A program made the translations under genes and the position numbers. From an uncultured Syntrophobacterales bacterium (GTDB lineage Bacteria > Desulfobacterota > Syntrophia > Syntrophales > UBA5619), in the NCBI GenBank assembly GCA_903928915.1, contig CAIYSL010000079.1, positions 1 through 34,864 on the forward strand: DNA of 34,864 bases, in the 5' to 3' direction. How positions within the stretch are numbered: position 1 is the stretch's first letter; every line of letters begins with the position of its first letter. Below, piece by piece: positions 1 through 7,935 of the stretch. The notes under the pieces were generated by a model, which searched no databases, was not told where the DNA came from, and saw only the letters and a program-made list of their open reading frames with translations.

Positions 1-231
1 CAGGTCCAACTCAATTTTCTTCAGGAATTCATCCTCGATGGTGGTCGTCAGCTCATCTCCGTATTTGATTAAATAATGCGGGTAATCCATCACATGGATG
101 ACCGGGCGGATCATGTGCAAGTCGTTCACCGCCGTCCACAGCTTTCGGTTATGCTCCTGAATCGGCAGCTCCGCGATTTCCCTGATTTCTCTTGCCAGTT
201 CTCGAAGCCTGGCGATCTCGTTCTTCAGCAT
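1..231 (-). CDS. UroD-family protein (methyltransferase-like), N-terminal part only
   Basis: This is the first 77 codons of a gene that runs off the left edge. The readable part has a helical N-terminus, then the pattern ELPIQEHNRKLWTAVNDL, then GDELTT and ED.F. This resembles the N-terminal segment of uroporphyrinogen decarboxylase-like proteins of anaerobes (COG0407 group), many of which act as methyl-transfer proteins on corrinoid carriers rather than in haem synthesis. The ATG at 231 is preceded by GAGGAG about nine bases upstream, which supports this start. It lies 42 bases downstream of the oligopeptide-transporter remnant and on the same strand as the IclR regulator, so the three may be co-transcribed. 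The catalytic barrel is outside the window, so the substrate cannot be judged. Family assignment rests on pattern memory of the N-terminus. Confidence 0.6.
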   Translation of the reverse strand, partial: MLKNEIARLRELAREIREIAELPIQEHNRKLWTAVNDLHMIRPVIHVMDYPHYLIKYGDELTTTIEDEFLKKIELDL

Positions 232-273
232 GCGGTTGTCTCCTCAATCCTTTTCACTCGTGTTTTCGGTTTC

Positions 274-483
274 TCAGGTAATGGGATAGTGGCAGCTCAG
301 CCAATGATCCGGTTCGATTTCCTCATACTCCGGCACGACCATTTCGCACTTCTCCCGACGGTAGCGGCAGCGTGGATGAAAGACGCACCCCATCGGCGGA
401 TTGATGGGCGACGGTACGTCGCCGCTCAGCGTGATCCTCTTCTTCGGCTTGGCGGGATCGGACATGGGAACCGGTTCATCCAT
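274..483 (-). CDS. Stand-alone oligopeptide ABC transporter C-terminal domain (oligo_HPY-like remnant)
   Basis: A 69-residue reading frame begins at ATG 483 (or ATG 465) and overlaps the last eight bases of the IclR gene, so it may be translated by coupling. It contains [18 protein letters not shown], a third cysteine in REKCEM, and DHWLSCHYP. This is the usual C-terminal tail of DppD/OppD/OppF-type ATP-binding subunits, where four cysteines can hold an iron-sulphur cluster in some members. No Walker A, signature or Walker B motif occurs upstream, because that DNA encodes the IclR protein in another frame. What remains is therefore only the tail of a roughly 330-residue family. It is most simply a remnant left by recombination, but the frame is open and all four cysteines are kept, so a functional small protein is not excluded. 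Confidence 0.6.
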   Translation of the reverse strand: MDEPVPMSDPAKPKKRITLSGDVPSPINPPMGCVFHPRCRYRREKCEMVVPEYEEIEPDHWLSCHYPIT

Positions 484-1276
484 TATCCTTCTGCCCGTGC
501 CGGACGTCACGTGAGGCTCCGGTTTGGCCGATCGCGGACCGGATCTTCGCCGAGATCCGCTCGGCCGATTCCCGGATATCGCTCCGGGCATCGAGTGGGT
601 TGTACCGGAATTTGGGACCGAAAAGGGAAAGGGCAACCGGACAGACGTACCCTGTCACAGGGACCGAAATGCCCGTGACGTCGGGACGCGTCTCCCCCCG
701 GTTCAGGGCATATCCCTGCCGCCGGATTTCGTTGATCTCCTTCATGCGCAACTCCGGGTCGCTCATGAAATTCGAGGCCTCCGGCGGGATATCCAGATGG
801 GCGAAAAGCTTCTGCAATGTCTGATCGTCGTACTGAGAAAGAATCACCCGGCCGGACGACCCAACGCAGATGGGCATGGTCGACCCCTCCCCCAGGGAGA
901 AGCATATTTCCTGGTCGCTCGGCAGCTCCTTGAGAACCAGCCGCCTGTCGCCAACGGGAATGATGAGCAGAGCTGTCTCGTGATGGGCTGCCTGCAGACG
1001 GCGCATCTCATCCGCTGCGGATACGATGAGCAGGCGATGGAGAGTAGGAGTCTTGGCCGAGATCTGAAGGAGCAGCGGCCCGACGTGGTAGGTGTGGGCA
1101 ACAGGGTGCTGAAAGGCGAGGCCGGTCTGGGCGAGGCTTTTCAGGATGCGGTGTGTCGTGCTCTTGCTGAGACCGACCTGCCGGTAGATATCTTCCAGAC
1201 GGGAGGTGCCGTCGGCCAGGACCTTCAGAATTTGCGCGCCGAGGAGTATGGTATTGACCGTTTTCGTCGAACCCAT
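476..1276 (-). CDS. IclR-family transcriptional regulator
   Basis: The protein has about 266 residues, normal for the family. The N-terminal winged helix-turn-helix is seen in [15 protein letters not shown] followed by [15 protein letters not shown]. The ligand-binding half carries the family's [18 protein letters not shown] stretch and a late segment reading [13 protein letters not shown]. IclR proteins act in the cytoplasm as dimers or tetramers and usually control genes for breakdown of aromatic or other carbon sources. I chose ATG 1276, which has a weak GTGAG element just upstream; an in-frame GTG at 1285 has no better site. Two palindromes and a good promoter lie upstream and suggest self-control. 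Likely targets are the genes downstream on the same strand (UroD-like protein), but the effector is not visible. Confidence 0.88.
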   Translation of the reverse strand: MGSTKTVNTILLGAQILKVLADGTSRLEDIYRQVGLSKSTTHRILKSLAQTGLAFQHPVAHTYHVGPLLLQISAKTPTLHRLLIVSAADEMRRLQAAHHETALLIIPVGDRRLVLKELPSDQEICFSLGEGSTMPICVGSSGRVILSQYDDQTLQKLFAHLDIPPEASNFMSDPELRMKEINEIRRQGYALNRGETRPDVTGISVPVTGYVCPVALSLFGPKFRYNPLDARSDIRESAERISAKIRSAIGQTGASRDVRHGQKDNG

Positions 1277-1317
1277 AAATCTCACTATGCGTGATTATGA
1301 TGGTATGATGTAAGATT

Positions 1318-1345
1318 ATTATCATCCACTCGCAGTCATTGTCAA
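1318..1345 (-). promoter_or_regulatory. Predicted sigma-70 promoter of the IclR gene
   Basis: On the minus strand a perfect TTGACA (1340-1345) is followed after 16 bases by GATAAT (1318-1323). It reads toward the IclR gene, with a leader of about 35 bases. Prediction from consensus only. Confidence 0.55.
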
Positions 1346-1351
1346 GACAAT
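1338..1351. promoter_or_regulatory. Inverted repeat over the IclR promoter, possible operator
   Basis: ATTGTC-AA-GACAAT forms two six-base arms separated by two bases. It overlaps the minus-strand -35 element, a position typical for self-repression. A further imperfect repeat (ATGAT, 11 bases, ATCAT at 1305-1325) overlaps the -10 element. Binding by the IclR protein is inference. Confidence 0.35.
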
Positions 1352-1377
1352 ATTTTGTGTATTTCTCCTGTAATTAC

Positions 1378-1393
1378 CCACCATATATTGTGG
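1378..1393. promoter_or_regulatory. Second palindrome in the iclR-smc gap
   Basis: CCACCATATATTGTGG pairs at seven of eight positions. It lies in an AT-rich stretch between the IclR promoter and the smc promoter. It could be a second regulator site; nothing shows which protein would bind. Confidence 0.25.
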
Positions 1394-1430
1394 TTTATTT
1401 CCTCTGCCATACATTCCATAGTATTTTCTC

Positions 1431-1459
1431 TTTACAACCCACATTTCTTCTGTTAGAAT
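1431..1459 (+). promoter_or_regulatory. Predicted sigma-70 promoter of smc
   Basis: TTTACA (1431-1436) and TAGAAT (1454-1459) are separated by 17 bases. Each matches consensus at five of six positions. The expected start of transcription is about 30 bases before the smc start codon. Confidence 0.6.
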
Positions 1460-1497
1460 CCCCGCGAAATGTTGCCATCTAGCGGATATTAGAGAAG

Positions 1498-4400
1498 ATG
1501 AGACTCAAGAAACTGGAAATCAGCGGTTTCAAATCCTTCCAGGAGAAGGTCGTCCTCGACTTCTCCCCGGGAATCAGTGGCATCGTCGGCCCGAACGGCT
1601 GCGGCAAGAGCAACATCGCCGATGCGATCCGCTGGGTCATGGGGGAGCAGCGGGTCAAGACGCTCCGGGGGAAGAAGATGGACGACGTGATCTTCAACGG
1701 CTCCGAGGGGGCCGCCCCCGTCGGGATGGCCGAGGTCTCGATGATTCTCACGGCCGAGGGGCAGCAGTTCCCCGGCGCCTATGCGGAGTGCAACGAGATG
1801 ATGATCACCCGTCGCCTGTTCCGCGACGGCGAAAGCGAATACACGATCAACAAGATCCCCTGCCGCCTGCTGGACATCAAGGAATTCTTCATGGGGTCGG
1901 GGATCGGCGCCCGGACCTACTCGCTCGTGGAACAGAACAGCGTCGCCTCGCTGGTCGAGGCCAAGCCGGAGGAGCGGCGGCAGTTCATCGAGGAGGCCGC
2001 CGGCATCTCCAAGTACAAGAGCCGCAAGGAGTCGGCCGTCCGGAAGATGGAGGCGACCCAGCAGAACCTGCTGCGCCTCAACGACATCGTCCGGGAGGTC
2101 AAGTCGCAGCTCGGGTCGATCTCCCGCCAGGCGAAGAAGGCCGAGCAGTTCAAGGCCCTCCGGCAGGCGGTGAAGGAGGCGGAGCTGACCGTGGCGCTGC
2201 AGACCTACACCGACCTGTGCGAGAAGCGCAGCGCCCGCGAGGAGTCGAAGGCCGCCTGCAGGACCCGGGAGACCGAGGCCCGCACCCGCCTGCAGGGGCT
2301 CGAAGCCGCCCTGGAGGAGCTGAAGGCGCAGGTGCTCGAACAGGAGACCCTGATCGCGACCCTGCAGGAAAAGCTGTACGGGACGAGAAACGCCGTCAAC
2401 ATCAACGAACAGGGGATCGACTTCGCCCAACGGAAGACCGCCGACCTCGCCGGCCGGCGGGAGAAGGACCTCGCGGAATGCGAAGCCCTGAAGCAGCGGG
2501 AGGGGGCGACCGGAGAGGAAATCGAGACGCTCCGGACCGCCGCGGCCGATGCGGAGGCGGCCATCGCCTCGCTGCGCGCGGGGGTCGCGGAAGTGGCGAA
2601 GACCCTCGACGAGCTCCGGCAGATGGAGCGGACCAGCCGTCAGCAGCAGGAGGAGATGAAGGTCCGGTACATCGACATCGTCACCGAAAAGGCAAAACTC
2701 AAGAACACCGTGGCGGGCCTCACCCGGATGATCGACGACTTCGGCAAGCGGGAGGCGCGCGAGGAACGGGAGATCGAGGAGAACGGAAAGCGCTCGGCGG
2801 AGCTCGACCGCACCCTGGAGAACCTCCGCGCGGGACTCGTCGCCGAGGAGGCCGGGGTCGCGGAGCTCGGCAGCCGGCGGGAGGAGATCACCGACGAGCT
2901 CGAACGGACGCGCACCGATCTTGCCGAATGCGACGAGCGGATCGCCGCGCTCCGGGAGGAGAGCGGTCGGAAGGCGTCGCGGCTCGCCTCGCTGAAGGAA
3001 TTCGACGAGAGTTACGCCTGGTGCGGCGAAGGGATCAAGTCCCTGATGACCGGCGCCCGGGAGGCGGGCAGCCAGGAGCTCTCCCGGGAGCTGTTTCTGG
3101 GGCTCGTGGCCGACCACATCCGGGTGCCCCGCGAGTACGAAACAGCGGTCGAGGCGGTCCTCGGCGAAAAGCTCCAGTACGTGGTGGTGAAGAGCCAGGC
3201 CGACGGCGTCCGGGCGATCGATTACCTCAAGAGCGCCTCGCTCGGCCGCGGGAGCTTCGTCCCGCTCGAGGTCCGGCCCCACACCACCGCCGGGTGCGAC
3301 TTCGAGCACCTCCGCGAGGCGGTGCCGCTGCTCGAACGGATCACGGTGCACGAAGACTACCGACCGATCGTCACGGAGCTGCTGGGCGACGTCCTGCTCA
3401 TCCCCAGCCTCACAAACGGCATCTCGCTGTGGCAGCAGAACGGGTTCTGCGGCACCTTCGTCACCCCGGAGGGGGACATCATCAACCCCAACGGGATCCT
3501 CACCGGCGGCAGCAGCAGCGGCGGCGGCGAGAAGAGCCTGCTGCGCAACCGCCGGGAAATTGCCGAGCTGAGCGCGGAGGTCGAAACGCTGGCCGAGGAG
3601 CTCCGGGAGGCGCAGGAGGGGCGCAAGAGGACCGCCGGCCTGATCGCCCAGTGGGACGAAGAGCTCCTGCGGCTCCGCTCCCAGCTCCACCTGGCGGAAC
3701 TGCGGATCAACGGGATCCGGAAGGACCGGGAGCGGTTCGACGGGGAGATGCGCCAGGTCGCGGACCGGCTGAAGGTCCTGGAATTCAACCGGGACAATCT
3801 CCGGTCGGAGGCCGCCGAGGCGCGGCAGAGGTGCGCGAAGCACGAAGAGGAGATGAAGGCGCTGGAGGGGCGCGAGGCCAGCCTCAACCAGGAGATGGCC
3901 GCGGCCCAGCAGCGGTGGGAGGCGCTCCGCACCGAGCTGGAGGAACGCGAAGCCGGCCTCACCCAGCAGAAGATCCGGCTGGCCTCCCTCGAGGAAAAGC
4001 GCGAGGCCGATCTGAAGACCCTGGCCCGCCTGGAGGCCTCGCTCACCGACCACTCCCGCGAGATCGCGGCCCGCCTCGCCGACGCCGAGGCCTGCCAGCG
4101 GGAGGCGCAGACGCTCGCCGCCACGATCGCCGCCGACCAGGAGACGCTGAAGGGGCTGTACGCTGAATGCGAACAGGTCGAGACGGCCCTCGCGGAAAAG
4201 CGGGGCGCCCAGTCGGAACGGGAGATCCTGCTCCGGTCGCGGGAGACGGAGATCCGCGAGGCGAAGCGGGAACTCGAGGCCCTTCTCCAGGAGGGAAGCG
4301 AGGTCGAGCTGGCCTTCCGGGAGATCGCGATGCAGATCGACAACCTCCGGCAGAACATCCAGGAGAAGTACACGGCGGACCTGGGCCAGCTGATCGGGGA

Positions 4401-5070
4401 ATTTACCCCGCTCGGCGCCGAAGCGGTTGCGGAGCTCGGCGCGAAGCTGGAGAAGGACCGCCAGGCGATCGAAAACTTCGGCGAGGTCAACCTTCTGGCC
4501 CTGAGCGAGCATGACGAGCTGAAGACCCGCTACGAATTCCTGACCGGCCAGGTGGCCGACCTGAACACGTCGCTGGAGACCCTCCAGACGACGATCACCC
4601 GGATCAACGCCATCTCCCGCAGCCGGTTCGCCGAGACCTTCGACGGGATCAACAAGTGTTTCCAGGAGGTGTTCGTCCGCCTCTTCCCCGGCGGCCACGC
4701 CGAGCTCATCCTGACCGACGAGAGCGACCTGCTCGAGACGGGGGTCGACATCAACATCCGGGTCCCGGGCAAGCGGACCCAGAGCGTGACCCTCCTGTCG
4801 GGCGGCGAGAAATCCCTGGCGGCGATCGCACTGATCTTCTCGATCCTCTTCTACCGTCCCGTCCCCGTCATCCTCCGGGACGAGGTGGACGCCGCACTCG
4901 ACGACAACAACATCGGGCTGTTCAACCGCCTCGTCAAGGAGACGGTCTGCAACTCCCAGATCCTGGTGATCACCCACAACAAGAAGACGATGGAGATCGC
5001 CGACAGCCTCTACGGCGTCACGATGCAGACCCAGGGCGTCTCCACGCTGGTCTCCGTCAACCTCAACTGA
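1498..5070 (+). CDS. smc: Chromosome segregation protein SMC
   Basis: This 1190-residue ATPase of the SMC condensin folds and segregates the nucleoid together with ScpA and ScpB, which are not in this window. The order is the standard one: Walker A GPNGCGKS at residues 31-38, a long charged coiled coil, a hinge at roughly 515-665, a second coiled coil, the signature LSGGEKS near residue 1100, and Walker B ending in DEVDAALDD (Asp1128, Glu1129). The start MRLKKLEISGFKSF is the family start. One oddity is Arg1127 directly before the Walker B aspartate, where relatives usually have Leu or another hydrophobic residue. The gene has its own promoter and is followed by a convergent gene, so it is probably a single-gene unit. 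Confidence 0.98.
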   Translation: MRLKKLEISGFKSFQEKVVLDFSPGISGIVGPNGCGKSNIADAIRWVMGEQRVKTLRGKKMDDVIFNGSEGAAPVGMAEVSMILTAEGQQFPGAYAECNEMMITRRLFRDGESEYTINKIPCRLLDIKEFFMGSGIGARTYSLVEQNSVASLVEAKPEERRQFIEEAAGISKYKSRKESAVRKMEATQQNLLRLNDIVREVKSQLGSISRQAKKAEQFKALRQAVKEAELTVALQTYTDLCEKRSAREESKAACRTRETEARTRLQGLEAALEELKAQVLEQETLIATLQEKLYGTRNAVNINEQGIDFAQRKTADLAGRREKDLAECEALKQREGATGEEIETLRTAAADAEAAIASLRAGVAEVAKTLDELRQMERTSRQQQEEMKVRYIDIVTEKAKLKNTVAGLTRMIDDFGKREAREEREIEENGKRSAELDRTLENLRAGLVAEEAGVAELGSRREEITDELERTRTDLAECDERIAALREESGRKASRLASLKEFDESYAWCGEGIKSLMTGAREAGSQELSRELFLGLVADHIRVPREYETAVEAVLGEKLQYVVVKSQADGVRAIDYLKSASLGRGSFVPLEVRPHTTAGCDFEHLREAVPLLERITVHEDYRPIVTELLGDVLLIPSLTNGISLWQQNGFCGTFVTPEGDIINPNGILTGGSSSGGGEKSLLRNRREIAELSAEVETLAEELREAQEGRKRTAGLIAQWDEELLRLRSQLHLAELRINGIRKDRERFDGEMRQVADRLKVLEFNRDNLRSEAAEARQRCAKHEEEMKALEGREASLNQEMAAAQQRWEALRTELEEREAGLTQQKIRLASLEEKREADLKTLARLEASLTDHSREIAARLADAEACQREAQTLAATIAADQETLKGLYAECEQVETALAEKRGAQSEREILLRSRETEIREAKRELEALLQEGSEVELAFREIAMQIDNLRQNIQEKYTADLGQLIGEFTPLGAEAVAELGAKLEKDRQAIENFGEVNLLALSEHDELKTRYEFLTGQVADLNTSLETLQTTITRINAISRSRFAETFDGINKCFQEVFVRLFPGGHAELILTDESDLLETGVDINIRVPGKRTQSVTLLSGGEKSLAAIALIFSILFYRPVPVILRDEVDAALDDNNIGLFNRLVKETVCNSQILVITHNKKTMEIADSLYGVTMQTQGVSTLVSVNLN

Positions 5071-5158
5071 AAACCCTGAGGCCGCTGCGCCGGGGAGTCA
5101 CGAGCAGGGGCCCGTGAAACCGCCGCTGAATCAGCAGGAGCACGGGGATCTGCCCTTC

Positions 5159-7672
5159 TCAGTTCGCTCCGCGCATCAGTCTTCTTACGGCAATGCCTCC
5201 CCCGAGCAGACAGACCAGAACGAAGACCACGCTCCAGAAAAGACCGACCCGCAGCGCCAGGGCACTGAAGCCGACCGCGGGCAGCAGCATGACGCGCACG
5301 ATCGCCCGGGCGTACGCATGCGGGGCAATCGTCGCTGCCAGCGGCGGGGACAGCCGGTAGTACCAAGCGACAAAGGTGCGGCCGGCCCCGTTTGTCAGCA
5401 GATAGGCATCCCGGAACTCCCGGAGCAGTCCGACCGAGCGATGGAGAGAGGAGCCGAAGGCCGCCGTGGCGATGAAGCACTTCGCATCGCCGGAGGAGCC
5501 CACCTGAACTTCAACCGTCTCGGCGGACGACAGGCCCGCGCCGTTGGTGGCCGTGACGGTTATCCGGTGACGGCCGGCCGGCAGATTGCGCACCACAAGC
5601 TCCGAGCCGTATCCCAGCTCTCCGGATACGTTCGACGTCCATCGGATCTTGTCGTCGGGCAGCCATCCCTCCTGGGGGTCGAAGGCTTCGGCCGTCAGCA
5701 GGATGTCGGCGCCCGGCCGATAATCGGTTCCCCAGGGCGGCTCGTCGAGGAATACCTCCGGCTGCTTGAGCGGCACGCTGAACTCGGCGCTTTCCGCTTC
5801 GGCGTACAGCGTGCCGTCGTGCGCGGTAACCCGAATCCGGGCATGGCTGCCGCCCGGAAGCTGGCTGAAATCTTCCCTCCAGGAGGAAGCTGCCAGGTCA
5901 TCGGCGAGAATAATCCAGGCGGATGACGGATTTGTCACGTCCGGGTTGTACTCTACGGTATAGGCAAGCCGGTCGCCGTCCGGATCGACTCCCGTCCAGG
6001 TGATGGTGTAGGGACCGTTCAGCGTGGCCGCCGTGCGGGGGGTGACGCCGCCCACGGCCGGTTCGTTGGCGCTTACCGCTACTTCGGCCAGCACCCTGCC
6101 ATCCTTGACGACCCGGAACTTCTCCGTACCGGACGGAAAATTGACGACGCCCTCGAAGGGGGCCGCGGTCAATTCCCGCGGGGGATGCACCGTGAAAAAC
6201 TGGACGGTGAAGGCAGTGGAGGCCACGACGCTCCCGGCCCCGTTGACGGCCTGCACCATCAGTGAGCCGGTGGAATCGGCGAGGGTGACCGTATCGGTAT
6301 AGCTCTTCCAGAGGTCCACGGTGACCGCGTCGGTCTGGGAGAGTGTCCCGGAAAAGCTGATAAACCGCTCAACCGTCGGCGATGCCCCCACAATCAGGGA
6401 TCGCTTTTTCAGCCCCGCCTCCTGTTTGACCAGTCGCCGGTACAGCCAGTCGTAGCTGTCCTTCGTGATCCACAGCTGTTCCTGCAAGGCGCCGCCCTCG
6501 CTCATGAAGTCGGCCATTTCGGCGAGGGCTCCCCGGCCGGCTGCTTCATAGGGGTGGTCCGAGGCCGCCACCTGCGCCCCGTTGATGATCGTTTCCCCAT
6601 CCTCGCCCATGAGGGTGGAGGCCGGACGGCCGACGGTGCAACTGGTGACGGTCTTCAAGCCCGTATCCCAGTCCCTGCCCTTGAACCCGTTCGGGGCGGG
6701 GTTGACCGTGCAGCGGATGGATGACAGGTCCTTGTCGTCGTAGGTATCGCCGATGCCGTACTGGTGGGCCAGTTCGTGGGCGACCGTCCCCGGCGCATCG
6801 TCGTCTTCGGCCACCGCCACGACGGCCTTTGTCCCGGTATAGACGTAGCCGGCGAGCGTCTTGCCGTTGTCCTGGGTTAGCGACTCCTTGATGAATCCCA
6901 CCACGAAGTCGTAGCACCCCTTGCCCTGGGGATTCGTTTTACAACGGGTGGGAATCAGATTGGCCAGGGCCTTGGCAAGATTCTCGTCCCCATCTCCTTT
7001 CGATTTCTGCAGGTCGTAGTCATCCCCCGATGCGTCCAGAACGGTCGGGTGGATACGCCAGACCAGGCTTTCCTCCGCCAGCGGATAGACGTTCTGCATG
7101 AACTCTCCCATTTTTTTCCAGCGCGTGTCGGAAACCGATTTGATCCCGCCTGTGCCGTAGTTGGCCTTGACGGCCACGGCAAGCACGCGGATTGCCGTGC
7201 CGGCGGAAAACACCCGGGGGTCGGAAACGCCTCCCTGCGTCCCGTTGATGGTGGCCTGAAAGGTATAGGACCCCGCCGTCCAGTCCTGGCAGGCCGTACT
7301 GTTCGTGCACAGAAAATCAGCCGTGGGTACCGCCTCGTCGGTTTTTTTCGGAGAGAGTTTAAAGACCTCCTTTCCGTCGCGCGACACAGTCACCCAGGTG
7401 TCGTCTCGATCGATCTCTACGGCCCGATCGAGAAACACCCTGACGACCGTATTCTTACCGGCCACGTAATACTGGTGATTATCCTTCTGTACCCCCAGGA
7501 CCTGGTTGACTTCCAGGCCGGTGATCTTGAAAACCGGCGCTTGGGCAGAGATGCCGCCGGCGCCGACGATCACCCCCAGGGCTGCACAGACGACCAGCGC
7601 CGCTGGCAACCATACGTATTTCTTCCCCGCCGTCCGGAGCAGCAGGCACGCCCGCTTACGGGTATTCGACAT
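5159..7672 (-). CDS. Secreted metzincin-like zinc protease with Ig-like repeats and CFI-box C-terminus
   Basis: The product has about 837 residues. A signal sequence or anchor (hydrophobic core LPAALVVCAALGVIVGAGG) is followed by a protease region with HELAHQYGIGD (His299, Glu300, His303, Asp309). That is the metzincin zinc pattern with Asp as third ligand. A later TLMGED could be the Met-turn. After it come beta-rich segments resembling Ig or fibronectin repeats, for example YTITWTGVDPDGDRLAY. The last ~95 residues form a CFI-box C-terminal domain: CFIATAAFGS, LLREFRD, FVAWYYRLSPP, then hydrophobic segments and a basic end. It should act on the cell surface or outside, held by its tail. I chose ATG 7672 (GGAAAGA upstream); ATG 7693 overlaps the previous small ORF as ATGA and is an alternative. 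It follows the exporter genes. Confidence 0.85.
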   Translation of the reverse strand: MSNTRKRACLLLRTAGKKYVWLPAALVVCAALGVIVGAGGISAQAPVFKITGLEVNQVLGVQKDNHQYYVAGKNTVVRVFLDRAVEIDRDDTWVTVSRDGKEVFKLSPKKTDEAVPTADFLCTNSTACQDWTAGSYTFQATINGTQGGVSDPRVFSAGTAIRVLAVAVKANYGTGGIKSVSDTRWKKMGEFMQNVYPLAEESLVWRIHPTVLDASGDDYDLQKSKGDGDENLAKALANLIPTRCKTNPQGKGCYDFVVGFIKESLTQDNGKTLAGYVYTGTKAVVAVAEDDDAPGTVAHELAHQYGIGDTYDDKDLSSIRCTVNPAPNGFKGRDWDTGLKTVTSCTVGRPASTLMGEDGETIINGAQVAASDHPYEAAGRGALAEMADFMSEGGALQEQLWITKDSYDWLYRRLVKQEAGLKKRSLIVGASPTVERFISFSGTLSQTDAVTVDLWKSYTDTVTLADSTGSLMVQAVNGAGSVVASTAFTVQFFTVHPPRELTAAPFEGVVNFPSGTEKFRVVKDGRVLAEVAVSANEPAVGGVTPRTAATLNGPYTITWTGVDPDGDRLAYTVEYNPDVTNPSSAWIILADDLAASSWREDFSQLPGGSHARIRVTAHDGTLYAEAESAEFSVPLKQPEVFLDEPPWGTDYRPGADILLTAEAFDPQEGWLPDDKIRWTSNVSGELGYGSELVVRNLPAGRHRITVTATNGAGLSSAETVEVQVGSSGDAKCFIATAAFGSSLHRSVGLLREFRDAYLLTNGAGRTFVAWYYRLSPPLAATIAPHAYARAIVRVMLLPAVGFSALALRVGLFWSVVFVLVCLLGGGIAVRRLMRGAN

Positions 7673-7689
7673 ACAGGCATCTTTCCAGT

Positions 7690-7896
7690 TCATAGGCCTT
7701 CCGATGATGTTAACGAAACCCTCCCCGTTGCCTGCCGCACCCGGCAGGATCGCGCGGGGTTCAGATCGCACAATTCCACTCCCTGCGCCGTCGTGCGGTA
7801 GGACTGCCACCGCCACGGCTCGACCGGCCTTCCGTGCCTCTGCACCCAATCGTCCGCCGCTTTGCCGTTTTCATCGGCATTCATCCGCCTGCTCAC
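7690..7896 (-). CDS. Small hypothetical ORF between exporter and protease genes
   Basis: An open frame of 68 codons starts at GTG 7896, which has GGAGG five bases upstream, and ends in an ATGA overlap with the alternative start of the protease at 7693. It begins about 40 bases after the upstream permease stop. The translation (NADENGKAADDWVQRHGRP near the start, two cysteines in the second half) matches nothing I recognise, with no membrane segment or signal peptide. The ribosome site and the overlap argue for a gene. The short length in GC-rich DNA argues against. It may simply be leader sequence of the protease mRNA. Confidence 0.28.
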   Translation of the reverse strand: MSRRMNADENGKAADDWVQRHGRPVEPWRWQSYRTTAQGVELCDLNPARSCRVRQATGRVSLTSSEGL

Positions 7897-7935
7897 CGCT
7901 ACCTCCCGCCCATGCACGTTCCTCCATTGTCCCGC

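Noticed and set aside
1489-4977. Very long open frame opposite smc
   Set aside because: It is the mirror of a GC-rich coding strand; its Leu/Asp/Arg/Gly-rich translation has no domain, while smc itself is unmistakable.
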